From NCBI RefSeq assembly GCF_051020765.1, contig NW_027469086.1, forward strand, positions 1,736,001-1,800,000: a DNA stretch of 64,000 nt, given 5' to 3'. The notes under the pieces are model-generated. The model was not told where the DNA came from, made no database searches, and saw nothing but the letters and a program-made list of their open reading frames with translations. Shown here piece after piece: positions 36,301 through 50,970 of the stretch. Both the position numbers and the translations under genes were made by a program. Positions within the stretch are counted from its first letter, which is position 1; each line of letters opens with the position of its first letter. Source of the DNA: Lasioglossum baleicum (Eukaryota > Arthropoda > Insecta > Hymenoptera > Halictidae).

Positions 36301-39300
36301 AAAAACCTGCGCATGCGCATCCCAAAAAACCTGCGCATGCGCATCCCACAAAACCTGCGCATGCGCATCCCACAAAACCTGCGCATGCGCATCCCACAAA
36401 ACCTCGCACTTGTTTTTACTCGACTACCCTGCGGGATGCATCCTCTCGCACGTGTTTTTGCTCGACTAGCCATGCGCATCCCAAAAAACCTGCGCATGCG
36501 CATCCCACAAAACCTGCGCATGCGCATCCCACAAAACCTCGCACGTGTTTTTACTCGACTAGCCTGCGGGATGCATCCTCTCGCACGTGTTTTTACTCGA
36601 CTTGCCTGCGGGATGCATCCTCTCGCACGTGTTTTTACTCGACTAGCCTGCGGGATGCATCCTCTCGCACGTGTTTTTGCTTGACCAGCCTGCGGGATGC
36701 ATCCTCTCGCACGTGTTTTTGCTCGACTAGCCTGCGGGATGCATCCTCTCGCACGTGTTTTTACCCGACTAGCCTGCGGGATGCATCCTCTCGCACGTGT
36801 TTTTGCTCGACTAGCCATGCGCATCCCAAAAAACCTGCGCATTCGCATCCCACAAAACCTGCGCATGCGCATCCCACAAAACCTCGCACGTGTTTTTACT
36901 CGACTAGCCTGCGGGATGCATCCTCTCGCACGTGTTTTTGCTCGACTAGCCATGCGCATCCCAAAAAACCTGCGCATGCGCATCCCAAAAAACCTGCGCA
37001 TGCGCATCCCACAAAACCTGCGCATGCGCATCCCACAAAACCTGCGCATGCGCATCCCACAAAACCTCGCACTTGTTTTTACTCGACTACCCTGCGGGAT
37101 GCATCCTCTAGCACGTGTTTTTGCTCGACTAGCCATGCGCATCCCAAAAAACCTGCGCATGCGCATCCCACAAAACCTCGCACGTGTTTTTACTCGACTA
37201 GCCTGCGGGATGCATCCTCTCGCACGTGTTTTTACTCGACTTGCCTGCGGGATGCATCCTCTCGCACGTGTTTTTACTCGACTAGCCTGCGGGATGCATC
37301 CTCTCGCACGTGTTTTTGCTTGACCAGCCTGCGGGATGCATCCTCTCGCACGTGTTTTTGCTCGACTAGCCTGCGGGATGCATCCTCTCGCACGTGTTTT
37401 TACTCGACTAGCCTTCGGGATTCATCCTCTCGCACGTGTTTTTACTCGACTAGCCTGCGGGATGCATCCTCTCGCACGTGTTTTTGCTCGACTAGACATG
37501 CGCATCCCAAAAAACCTGCGCATGCGCATCCCACAAAACCTCGCACTTGTTTTTACTCGACTACCCTGCGGGATGCATCCTCTCGCACGTGTTTTTGCTC
37601 GACTAGACATGCGCATCCCAAAAAACCTGCGCATGCGCATCCCACAAAACCTCGCACGTGTTTTTACTCGACTAGCCTGCTGGATGCATCCTCTCGCACG
37701 TGTTTTTACTCGACTTGCCTGCGGGATGCATCCTCTCGCACGTGTTTTTAGTCGACTAGCCTGCGGGATGCATCCTCTCGCACGTGTTTTTACCCGACTA
37801 GCCTGCGGGATGCATCCTCTCGCACGTGTTTTTGCTCGACTAGCCATGCGCATCCCAAAAAACCTGCGCATGCGCATCCCACAAAACCTGCGCATGCGCA
37901 TCCCACAAAACCTCGCACGTGTTTTTACTCGACTAGCCTGCGGGATGCATCCTCTCGCACGTGTTTTTGCTCGACTAGCCATGCGCATCCCAAAAAACCT
38001 GCGCATGCGCATCCCAAAAAACCTGCGCATGCGCATCCCACAAAACCTGCGCATGCGCATCCCACAAAACCTCGCACTTGTTTTTACTCGACTACCCTGC
38101 GGGATGCATCCTCTCGCACGTGTTTTTGCTCGACTAGCCATGCGCATCCCAAAAAACCTGCGCATGCGCATCCCACAAAACCTGCGCATGCGCATCCCAC
38201 AAAACCTCGCACTTGTTTTTACTCGACTACCCTGCGGGATGCATCCTCTCGCACGTGTTTTTGCTCGACTAGCCATGCGCATCCCAAAAAACCTGCGCAT
38301 GCGCATCCCAAAAAACCTGCGCATGCGCATCCCACAAAACCTGCGCATGCGCATCCCACAAAACCTGCGCATGCGCATCCCACAAAACCTCGCACTTGTT
38401 TTTACTCGACTACCCTGCGGGATGCATCCTCTCGCACGTGTTTTTGCTCGACTAGCCATGCGCATCCCAAAAAACCTGCGCATGCGCATCCCACAAAACC
38501 TGCGCATGCGCATCCCACAAAACCTCGCACGTGTTTTTACTCGACTAGCCTGCGGGATGCATCCTCTCGCACGTGTTTTTACTCGACTTGCCTGCGGGAT
38601 GCATCCTCTCGCACGTGTTTTTGCTCGACTAGCCTGCGGGATGCATCCTCTCGCACGTGTTTTTACCCGACTAGCCTGCGGGATGCATCCTCTCGCACGT
38701 GTTTTTGCTCGACTAGCCATGCGCATCCCAAAAAACCTGCGCATGCGCATCCCACAAAACCTGCGCATGCGCATCCCACAAAACCTCGCACGTGTTTTTA
38801 CTCGACTAGCCTGCGGGATGCATCCTCTCGCACGTGTTTTTGCTCGACTAGCCATGCGCATCCCAAAAAACCTGCGCATGCGCATCCCAAAAAACCTGCG
38901 CATGCGCATCCCACAAAACCTGCGCATGCGCATCCCACAAAACCTGCGCATGCGCATCCCACAAAACCTCGCACTTGTTTTTACTCGACTACCCTGCGGG
39001 ATGCATCCTCTAGCACGTGTTTTTGCTCGACTAGCCATGCGCATCCCAAAAAACCTGCGCATGCGCATCCCACAAAACCTCGCACGTGTTTTTACTCGAC
39101 TAGCCTGCGGGATGCATCCTCTCGCACGTGTTTTTACTCGACTTGCCTGCGGGATGCATCCTCTCGCACGTGTTTTTACTCGACTAGCCTGCGGGATGCA
39201 TCCTCTCGCACGTGTTTTTGCTTGACCAGCCTGCGGGATGCATCCTCTCGCACGTGTTTTTGCTCGACTAGCCTGCGGGATGCATCCTCTCGCACGTGTT

Positions 39301-41785
39301 TTTACTCGACTAGCCTTCGGGATTCATCCTCTCGCACGTGTTTTTACTCGACTAGCCTGCGGGATGCATCCTCTCGCACGTGTTTTTGCTCGACTAGCCA
39401 TGCGCATCCCAAAAAACCTGCGCATGCGCATCCCAAAAAACCTGCGCATGCGCATCCCACAAAACCTCGCACGTGTTTTTACTCGACTAGCCTGCGGGAT
39501 GCATCCTCTCGCACGTGTTTTTACTCGACTTGCCTGCGGGATGCATCCTCTCGCACGTGTTTTTGCTCGACTAGCCTGCGGGATGCATCCTCTCGCACGT
39601 GTTTTTACTCGACTACCCTGCGGGATGCATCCTCTCGCACGTGTTTTTGCTCGACTAGCCATGCGCATCCCAAAAAACCTGCGCACGCGCATCCCACAAA
39701 ACCTGCGCATGCGCATCCCACAAAACCTCGCACGTGTTTTTACTCGTCTAGCCTGCAGGATGCATCCTCTCGCACGTGTTTTTACTCGACTAGCCTGCGG
39801 GATGCATCCTCTCGCACGTGTTTTTGCTCGACTAGCCATGCGCATCCCAAAAAACCTGCGCATGCGCATCCCACAAAACCTGCGCATGCGCATCCCACAA
39901 AACCTGCGCATGCGCATCCCACAAAACCTGCGCATGCGCATCCCACAAAACCTCGCACGTGTTTTTACTCGACTAGCCTGCGGGATGCATCCTCTCGCAC
40001 GTGTTTTTACTCGACTTGCCTGCGGGATGCATCCTCTCGCACGTGTTTTTGCTCGACTAGCCTGCGGGATGCATCCTCTCGCACGTGTTTTTACTCGACT
40101 ACCCTGCGGGATGCATCCTCTCGCACGTGTTTTTGCTCGACTAGCCATGCGCATCCCAAAAAACCTGCGCACGCGCATCCCACAAAACCTGCGCATGCGC
40201 ATCCCACAAAACCTCGCACGTGTTTTTACTCGTCTAGCCTGCAGGATGCATCCTCTCGCACGTGTTTTTACTCGACTAGCCTGCGGGATGCATCCTCTCG
40301 CACGTGTTTTTGCTCGACTAGCCATGCGCATCCCAAAAAACCTGCGCATGCGCATCCCAAAAAACCTGCGCATGCGCATCCCACAAAACCTGCGCATGCG
40401 CATCCCACAAAACCTGCGCATGCGCATCCCACAAAACCTCGCACGTGTTTTTACTCGACTAGCCTGTGGGATGCATCCTCTCGCACGTGTTTTTACCCGA
40501 CTAGCCTGCGGGATGCATCCTCTCGCACGTGTTTTTACTCGACTAGCCTGCGGGATGCATCCTCTCGCACGTGTTTTTACTCGACTAGCCTGCGGGATGC
40601 ATCCTCTCGCACGTGTTTTTGCTCGACTAGCCTGCGGGATGCATCCTCTCGCACGTGTTCTTACTCGACTACCCTGCGGGATGCATCCTCTCGCACGTGT
40701 TTTTGCTCGACTAGCCTGCGGGATGCATCCTCTCGCACGTGTTTTTGCTCGACTAGCCATGCGCATCCCAAAAAACCTGCGCATGCGCATCCCACAAAAC
40801 CTGCGCATGCGCATCCCACAAAACCTCGCACGTGTTTTTACTCGACTAGCCTGCGGGATGCATCCTCTCGCACGTGTTTTTACTCGACTTGCCTGCGGGA
40901 TGCATCCTCTCGCACGTGTTTTTGCTCGACTAGCCTGCGGGATGCATCCTCTCGCACGTGTTTTTCTCGACTACCCTGCGGGATGCATCCTCTCGCACGT
41001 GTTTTTGCTCGACTAGCCATGCGCATCCCAAAAAACCTGCGCACGCGCATCCCACAAAACCTGCGCATGCGCATCCCACAAAACCTCGCACGTGTTTTTA
41101 CTCGTCTAGCCTGCAGGATGCATCCTCTCGCACGTGTTTTTACTCGACTAGCCTGCGGGATGCATCCTCTCGCACGTGTTTTTGCTCGACTAGCCATGCG
41201 CATCCCAAAAAACCTGCGCATGCACATCCCACAAAACCTGCGAATGCGCATCCCACAAAACCTGCGCATGCGCATCCCACAAAACCTCGCACGTGTTTTT
41301 ACTCGACTAGCCTGCGGGATGCATCCTCTCGCACGTGTTTTTACCCGACTAGCCTGCGGGATGCATCCTCTCGCACGTGTTTTTGCTCGACTAGCCTGCG
41401 GGATGCATCCTCTCGCACGTGTTTTTACTCGACTACCCTGCGGGATGCATCCTCTCGCACGTGTTTTTACTCGACTAGCCTGCGGGATGCATCCTCTCGC
41501 ACGTGTTTTTGCTCGACTAGCCATGCGCATCCCAAAAAACCTGCGCATGCGCATCCCAAAAAACCTGCGCATGCGCATCCCACAAAACCTGCGCATGCGC
41601 ATCCCACAAAACCTCGCACGTGTTTTTACTCGACTAGCCTGCGGGATGCATCCTCTCGCACGTGTTTTTACTCGACTTGCCTGCGGGATGCATCCTCTCG
41701 CACGTGTTTTTGCTCGACTAGCCTGCGGGATGCATCCTCTCGCACGTGTTTTTACTCGACTACCCTGCGGGATGCATCCTCTCGC
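33345..41785. repeat. Higher-order repeat, about 8.6-9.2 kb, copy 1
   Basis: This matches 41957 to about 50970. The offset is 8,612 bp at the single-B block (33859 and 42471), 8,795 through 34.6-38 kb, then 9,125 and 9,191 towards the end because of insertions in copy 2. Shared markers include AATTCATCC-type A units, CTCGGACGTG (36265 and 45060), GCTTGACCAGCC (36680 and 45475), TGCTGGATGC (35852 and 44647) and ATGCACATCC (41220 and 50411). Confidence 0.8.
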
Positions 41786-41956
41786 ACATGTTTTTACTCG
41801 ACTACCCTGCGGGATGCATCCTCTCGCACGTGTTTTTGCTCGACTAGCCATGCGCATCCCAAAAAACCTGCGCACGCGCATCCCACAAAACCTGCGCATG
41901 CGCATCCCACAAAACCTCGCACGTGTTTTTACTCGTCTAGCCTGCAGGATGCATCC

Positions 41957-44900
41957 TCTCGCACGTGTTTTTGCTCGACTAGCCATGCGCATCCCAAAAA
42001 ACCTGCGCATGCGCATCCCACAAAACCTGCGCATGCGCATCCCACAAAACCTGCGCATGCGCATCCCACAAAACCTCGCACTTGTTTTTACTCGACTACC
42101 CTGCGGGATGCATCCTCTAGCACGTGTTTTTGCTCGACTAGCCATGCGCATCCCAAAAAACCTGCGCATGCGCATCCCACAAAACCTGCGCATGCGCATC
42201 CCACAAAACCTGCGCATGCGCATCCCACAAAACCTCGCACGTGTTTTTACTCGACTAGCCTGCGGGATGCATCCTCTCGCACGTGTTTTTACTCGACTTG
42301 CCTGCGGGATGCATCCTCTCGCACGTGTTTTTACTCGACTAGCCTGCGGGATGCATCCTCTCGCACGTGTTTTTACTCGACTACCCTGCGGGATGCATCC
42401 TCTCGCACGTGTTTTTACCCGACTAGCCTGCGGGATGCATCCTCTCGCACGTGTTTTTGCTCGACTAGCCATGCGCATCCCACAAAACCTCGCACGTGTT
42501 TTTACTCGACTAGCCTGCGGGATGCATCCTCTCGCACGTGTTTTTGCTCGACTAGCCATGCGCATCCCAAAAAACCTGCGCATGCGCATCCCAAAAAACC
42601 TGCGCATGCGCATCCCACAAAACCTGCGCATGCGCATCCCACAAAACCTGCGCATGCGCATCCCACAAAACCTCGCACTTGTTTTTACTCGACTACCCTG
42701 CGGGATGCATCCTCTAGCACGTGTTTTTGCTCGACTAGCCATGCGCATCCCAAAAAACCTGCGCATGCGCATCCCACAAAACCTGCGCATGCGCATCCCA
42801 CAAAACCTGCGCATGCGCATCCCACAAAACCTCGCACGTGTTTTTACTCGACTAGCCTGCGGGATGCATCCTCTCGCACGTGTTTTTACTCGACTTGCCT
42901 GCGGGATGCATCCTCTCGCACGTGTTTTTGCTCGACTAGCCTGCGGGATGCATCCTCTCGCACGTGTTTTTACTCGACTACCCTGCGGGATGCATCCTCT
43001 CGCACGTGTTTTTACTCGACTACCCTGCGGGATGCATCCTCTCGCACGTGTTTTTGCTCGACTAGCCATGCGCATCCCAAAAAACCTGCGCACGCGCATC
43101 CCACAAAACCTGCGCATGCGCATCCCACAAAACCTCGCACGTGTTTTTACTCGTCTAGCCTGCAGGATGCATCCTCTCGCACGTGTTTTTACTCGACTAG
43201 CCTGCGGGATGCATCCTCTCGCACGTGTTTTTGCTCGACTAGCCATGCGCATCCCAAAAAACCTGCGCATGCGCATCCCACAAAACCTGCGCATGCGCAT
43301 CCCACAAAACCTGCGCATGCGCATCCCACAAAACCTGCGCATGCGCATCCCACAAAACCTCGCACGTGTTTTTACTCGACTAGCCTGTGGGATGCATCAT
43401 CTCGCACGTGTTTTTACCCGACTAGCCTGCGGGATGCATCCTCTCGCACGTGTTTTTACTCGACTAGCCTGCGGGATGCATCCTCTCGCACGTGTTTTTA
43501 CTCGACTAGCCTGCGGGATGCATCCTCTCGCACGTGTTTTTGCTCGACTAGCCTGCGGGATGCATCCTCTCGCACGTGTTCTTACTCGACTACCCTGCGG
43601 GATGCATCCTCTCGCACGTGTTTTTGCTCGACTAGCCTGCGGGATGCATCCTCTCGCACGTGTTCTTACTCGACTACCCTGCGGGATGCATCCTCTCGCA
43701 CGTGTTTTTGCTCGACTAGCCATGCGCATCCCAAAAAACCTGCGCATGCGCATCCCACAAAACCTGCGCATGCGCATCCCACAAAACCTCGCACGTGTTT
43801 TTACTCGACTAGCCTGCGGGATGCATCCTCTCGCACGTGTTTTTACTCGACTTGCCTGCGGGATGCATCCTCTCGCACGTGTTTTTGCTCGACTAGCCTG
43901 CGGGATGCATCCTCTCGCACGTGTTTTTACCCGACTAGCCTGCGGGATGCATCCTCTCGCACGTGTTTTTACTCGACTAGCCTGCGGGATGCATCCTCTC
44001 GCACGTGTTTTTGCTCGACTAGCCTGCGGGATGCATCCTCTCGCACGTGTTTTTGCTCGACTAGCCATGCGCATCCCAAAAAACCTGCGCATGCGCATCC
44101 CAAAAAACCTGCGCATGCGCATCCCACAAAACCTGCGCATGCGCATCCCACAAAACCTCGCACGTGTTTTTACTCGACTAGCCTGCGGGATGCATCCTCT
44201 CGCACGTGTTTTTACTCGACTTGCCTGCGGGATGCATCCTCTCGCACGTGTTTTTGCTCGACTAGCCTGCGGGATGCATCCTCTCGCACGTGTTTTTACT
44301 CGACTACCCTGCGGGATGCATCCTCTCGCACGTGTTTTTACTCGACTAGCCTGCGGGATGCATCCTCTCGCACGTGTTTTTGCTCGACTAGCCATGCGCA
44401 TCCCAAAAAACCTGCGCATGCGCATCCCAAAAAACCTGCGCATGCGCATCCCACAAAACCTGCGCATGCGCATCCCACAAAACCTGCGCATGCGCATCCC
44501 ACAAAACCTCGCACTTGTTTTTACTCGACTACCCTGCGGGATGCATCCTCTCGCACGTGTTTTTGCTCGACTAGACATGCGCATCCCAAAAAACCTGCGC
44601 ATGCGCATCCCACAAAACCTCGCACGTGTTTTTACTCGACTAGCCTGCTGGATGCATCCTCTCGCACGTGTTTTTACTCGACTTGCCTGCGGGATGCATC
44701 CTCTCGCACGTGTTTTTAGTCGACTAGCCTGCGGGATGCATCCTCTCGCACGTGTTTTTACCCGACTAGCCTGCGGGATGCATCCTCTCGCACGTGTTTT
44801 TGCTCGACTAGCCATGCGCATCCCAAAAAACCTGCGCATGCGCATCCCACAAATCCTGCGCATGCGCATCCCACAAAACCTCGCACGTGTTTTTACTCGA

Positions 44901-47900
44901 CTAGCCTGCGGGATGCATCCTCTCGCACGTGTTTTTGCTCGACTAGCCATGCGCATCCCAAAAAACCTGCGCATGCGCATCCCACAAACCCTGCGCATGC
45001 GCATCCCACAAAACCTCGCACTTGTTTTTACTCGACTACCCTGCGGGATGCATCCTCTCGGACGTGTTTTTGCTCGACTAGCCATGCGCATCCCAAAAAA
45101 CCTGCGCATGCGCATCCCAAAAAACCTGCGCATGCGCATCCCACAAAACCTGCGCATGCGCATCCCACAAAACCTGCGCATGCGCATCCCACAAAACCTC
45201 GCACTTGTTTTTACTCGACTACCCTGCGGGATGCATCCTCTCGCACGTGTTTTTGCTCGACTAGCCATGCGCATCCCAAAAAACCTGCGCATGCGCATCC
45301 CACAAAACCTGCGCATGCGCATCCCACAAAACCTCGCACGTGTTTTTACTCGACTAGCCTGCGGGATGCATCCTCTCGCACGTGTTTTTACTCGACTTGC
45401 CTGCGGGATGCATCCTCTCGCACGTGTTTTTACTCGACTAGCCTGCGGGATGCATCCTCTCGCACGTGTTTTTGCTTGACCAGCCTGCGGGATGCATCCT
45501 CTCGCACGTGTTTTTGCTCGACTAGCCTGCGGGATGCATCCTCTCGCACGTGTTTTTACCCGACTAGCCTGCGGGATGCATCCTCTCGCACGTGTTTTTG
45601 CTCGACTAGCCATGCGCATCCCAAAAAACCTGCGCATGCGCATCCCACAAAACCTGCGCATGCGCATCCCACAAAACCTCGCACGTGTTTTTACTCGACT
45701 AGCCTGCGGGATGCATCCTCTCGCACGTGTTTTTGCTCGACTAGCCATGCGCATCCCAAAAAACCTGCGCATGCGCATCCCAAAAAACCTGCGCATGCGC
45801 ATCCCACAAAACCTGCGCATGCGCATCCCACAAAACCTGCGCATGCGCATCCCACAAAACCTCGCACTTGTTTTTACTCGACTACCCTGCGGGATGCATC
45901 CTCTAGCACGTGTTTTTGCTCGACTAGCCATGCGCATCCCAAAAAACCTGCGCATGCGCATCCCACAAAACCTCGCACGTGTTTTTACTCGACTAGCCTG
46001 CGGGATGCATCCTCTCGCACGTGTTTTTACTCGACTTGCCTGCGGGATGCATCCTCTCGCACGTGTTTTTACTCGACTAGCCTGCGGGATGCATCCTCTC
46101 GCACGTGTTTTTGCTTGACCAGCCTGCGGGATGCATCCTCTCGCACGTGTTTTTGCTCGACTAGCCTGCGGGATGCATCCTCTCGCACGTGTTTTTACTC
46201 GACTAGCCTTCGGGATTCATCCTCTCGCACGTGTTTTTACTCGACTAGCCTGCGGGATGCATCCTCTCGCACGTGTTTTTGCTCGACTAGACATGCGCAT
46301 CCCAAAAAACCTGCGCATGCGCATCCCACAAAACCTCGCACTTGTTTTTACTCGACTACCCTGCGGGATGCATCCTCTCGCACGTGTTTTTGCTCGACTA
46401 GACATGCGCATCCCAAAAAACCTGCGCATGCGCATCCCACAAAACCTCGCACGTGTTTTTACTCGACTAGCCTGCTGGATGCATCCTCTCGCACGTGTTT
46501 TTACTCGACTTGCCTGCGGGATGCATCCTCTCGCACGTGTTTTTAGTCGACTAGCCTGCGGGATGCATCCTCTCGCACGTGTTTTTACCCGACTAGCCTG
46601 CGGGATGCATCCTCTCGCACGTGTTTTTGCTCGACTAGCCATGCGCATCCCAAAAAACCTGCGCATGCGCATCCCACAAAACCTGCGCATGCGCATCCCA
46701 CAAAACCTCGCACTTGTTTTTACTCGACTACCCTGCGGGATGCATCCTCTCGCACGTGTTTTTGCTCGACTAGACATGCGCATCCCAAAAAACCTGCGCA
46801 TGCGCATCCCACAAAACCTCGCACTTGTTTTTACTCGACTACCCTGCGGGATGCATCCTCTCGCACGTGTTTTTGCTCGACTAGACATGCGCATCCCAAA
46901 AAACCTGCGCATGCGCATCCCACAAAACCTCGCACGTGTTTTTACTCGACTAGCCTGCTGGATGCATCCTCTCGCACGTGTTTTTACTCGACTTGCCTGC
47001 GGGATGCATCCTCTCGCACGTGTTTTTAGTCGACTAGCCTGCGGGATGCATCCTCTCGCACGTGTTTTTGCTCGACTAGCCATGCGCATCCCAAAAAACC
47101 TGCGCATGCGCATCCCAAAAAACCTGCGCATGCGCATCCCACAAAACCTGCGCATGCGCATCCCACAAAACCTGCGCATGCGCATCCCACAAAACCTCGC
47201 ACTTGTTTTTACTCGACTACCCTGCGGGATGCATCCTCTCGCACGTGTTTTTGCTCGACTAGCCATGCGCATCCCAAAAAACCTGCGCATGCGCATCCCA
47301 CAAAACCTGCGCATGCGCATCCCACAAAACCTCGCACTTGTTTTTACTCGACTACCCTGCGGGATGCATCCTCTCGCACGTGTTTTTGCTCGACTAGCCA
47401 TGCGCATCCCAAAAAACCTGCGCATGCGCATCCCAAAAAACCTGCGCATGCGCATCCCACAAAACCTGCGCATGCGCATCCCACAAAACCTGCGCATGCG
47501 CATCCCACAAAACCTCGCACTTGTTTTTACTCGACTACCCTGCGGGATGCATCCTCTCGCACGTGTTTTTGCTCGACTAGCCATGCGCATCCCAAAAAAC
47601 CTGCGCATGCGCATCCCACAAAACCTGCGCATGCGCATCCCACAAAACCTCGCACGTGTTTTTACTCGACTAGCCTGCGGGATGCATCCTCTCGCACGTG
47701 TTTTTACTCGACTTGCCTGCGGGATGCATCCTCTCGCACGTGTTTTTGCTCGACTAGCCTGCGGGATGCATCCTCTCGCACGTGTTTTTACCCGACTAGC
47801 CTGCGGGATGCATCCTCTCGCACGTGTTTTTGCTCGACTAGCCATGCGCATCCCAAAAAACCTGCGCATGCGCATCCCACAAAACCTGCGCATGCGCATC

Positions 47901-50900
47901 CCACAAAACCTCGCACGTGTTTTTACTCGACTAGCCTGCGGGATGCATCCTCTCGCACGTGTTTTTGCTCGACTAGCCATGCGCATCCCAAAAAACCTGC
48001 GCATGCGCATCCCAAAAAACCTGCGCATGCGCATCCCACAAAACCTGCGCATGCGCATCCCACAAAACCTGCGCATGCGCATCCCACAAAACCTCGCACT
48101 TGTTTTTACTCGACTACCCTGCGGGATGCATCCTCTAGCACGTGTTTTTGCTCGACTAGCCATGCGCATCCCAAAAAACCTGCGCATGCGCATCCCACAA
48201 AACCTCGCACGTGTTTTTACTCGACTAGCCTGCGGGATGCATCCTCTCGCACGTGTTTTTACTCGACTTGCCTGCGGGATGCATCCTCTCGCACGTGTTT
48301 TTACTCGACTAGCCTGCGGGATGCATCCTCTCGCACGTGTTTTTGCTTGACCAGCCTGCGGGATGCATCCTCTCGCACGTGTTTTTGCTCGACTAGCCTG
48401 CGGGATGCATCCTCTCGCACGTGTTTTTACTCGACTAGCCTTCGGGATTCATCCTCTCGCACGTGTTTTTACTCGACTAGCCTGCGGGATGCATCCTCTC
48501 GCACGTGTTTTTGCTCGACTAGCCATGCGCATCCCAAAAAACCTGCGCATGCGCATCCCAAAAAACCTGCGCATGCGCATCCCACAAAACCTCGCACGTG
48601 TTTTTACTCGACTAGCCTGCGGGATGCATCCTCTCGCACGTGTTTTTACTCGACTTGCCTGCGGGATGCATCCTCTCGCACGTGTTTTTGCTCGACTAGC
48701 CTGCGGGATGCATCCTCTCGCACGTGTTTTTACTCGACTACCCTGCGGGATGCATCCTCTCGCACGTGTTTTTGCTCGACTAGCCATGCGCATCCCAAAA
48801 AACCTGCGCACGCGCATCCCACAAAACCTGCGCATGCGCATCCCACAAAACCTCGCACGTGTTTTTACTCGTCTAGCCTGCAGGATGCATCCTCTCGCAC
48901 GTGTTTTTACTCGACTAGCCTGCGGGATGCATCCTCTCGCACGTGTTTTTGCTCGACTAGCCATGCGCATCCCAAAAAACCTGCGCATGCGCATCCCAAA
49001 AAACCTGCGCATGCGCATCCCACAAAACCTGCGCATGCGCATCCCACAAAACCTGCGCATGCGCATCCCACAAAACCTGCGCATGCGCATCCCACAAAAC
49101 CTCGCACGTGTTTTTACTCGACTAGCCTGCGGGATGCATCCTCTCGCACGTGTTTTTACTCGACTTGCCTGCGGGATGCATCCTCTCGCACGTGTTTTTG
49201 CTCGACTAGCCTGCGGGATGCATCCTCTCGCACGTGTTTTTACTCGACTACCCTGCGGGATGCATCCTCTCGCACGTGTTTTTGCTCGACTAGCCATGCG
49301 CATCCCAAAAAACCTGCGCACGCGCATCCCACAAAACCTGCGCATGCGCATCCCACAAAACCTCGCACGTGTTTTTACTCGTCTAGCCTGCAGGATGCAT
49401 CCTCTCGCACGTGTTTTTACTCGACTAGCCTGCGGGATGCATCCTCTCGCACGTGTTTTTGCTCGACTAGCCATGCGCATCCCAAAAAACCTGCGCATGC
49501 GCATCCCAAAAAACCTGCGCATGCGCATCCCACAAAACCTGCGCATGCGCATCCCACAAAACCTGCGCATGCGCATCCCACAAAACCTCGCACGTGTTTT
49601 TACTCGACTAGCCTGTGGGATGCATCCTCTCGCACGTGTTTTTACCCGACTAGCCTGCGGGATGCATCCTCTCGCACGTGTTTTTACTCGACTAGCCTGC
49701 GGGATGCATCCTCTCGCACGTGTTTTTACTCGACTAGCCTGCGGGATGCATCCTCTCGCACGTGTTTTTGCTCGACTAGCCTGCGGGATGCATCCTCTCG
49801 CACGTGTTCTTACTCGACTACCCTGCGGGATGCATCCTCTCGCACGTGTTTTTGCTCGACTAGCCTGCGGGATGCATCCTCTCGCACGTGTTCTTACTCG
49901 ACTACCCTGCGGGATGCATCCTCTCGCACGTGTTTTTGCTCGACTAGCCATGCGCATCCCAAAAAACCTGCGCATGCGCATCCCACAAAACCTGCGCATG
50001 CGCATCCCACAAAACCTCGCACGTGTTTTTACTCGACTAGCCTGCGGGATGCATCCTCTCGCACGTGTTTTTACTCGACTTGCCTGCGGGATGCATCCTC
50101 TCGCACGTGTTTTTGCTCGACTAGCCTGCGGGATGCATCCTCTCGCACGTGTTTTTCTCGACTACCCTGCGGGATGCATCCTCTCGCACGTGTTTTTGCT
50201 CGACTAGCCATGCGCATCCCAAAAAACCTGCGCACGCGCATCCCACAAAACCTGCGCATGCGCATCCCACAAAACCTCGCACGTGTTTTTACTCGTCTAG
50301 CCTGCAGGATGCATCCTCTCGCACGTGTTTTTACTCGACTAGCCTGCGGGATGCATCCTCTCGCACGTGTTTTTGCTCGACTAGCCATGCGCATCCCAAA
50401 AAACCTGCGCATGCACATCCCACAAAACCTGCGAATGCGCATCCCACAAAACCTGCGCATGCGCATCCCACAAAACCTCGCACGTGTTTTTACTCGACTA
50501 GCCTGCGGGATGCATCCTCTCGCACGTGTTTTTACCCGACTAGCCTGCGGGATGCATCCTCTCGCACGTGTTTTTGCTCGACTAGCCTGCGGGATGCATC
50601 CTCTCGCACGTGTTTTTACTCGACTACCCTGCGGGATGCATCCTCTCGCACGTGTTTTTACTCGACTAGCCTGCGGGATGCATCCTCTCGCACGTGTTTT
50701 TGCTCGACTAGCCATGCGCATCCCAAAAAACCTGCGCATGCGCATCCCAAAAAACCTGCGCATGCGCATCCCACAAAACCTGCGCATGCGCATCCCACAA
50801 AACCTCGCACGTGTTTTTACTCGACTAGCCTGCGGGATGCATCCTCTCGCACGTGTTTTTACTCGACTTGCCTGCGGGATGCATCCTCTCGCACGTGTTT

Positions 50901-50970
50901 TTGCTCGACTAGCCTGCGGGATGCATCCTCTCGCACGTGTTTTTACTCGACTACCCTGCGGGATGCATCC
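41957..50970. repeat. Higher-order repeat, about 8.6-9.2 kb, copy 2
   Basis: This adjoins copy 1 directly. It has gained about 183 bp near 42.7 kb and about 330 bp in 46.7-47.1 kb, the latter itself a local re-duplication of the CTAGACATG/TGCTGGATGC segment. Scattered point differences are few by eye, which suggests a recent large unequal exchange. Confidence 0.8.
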
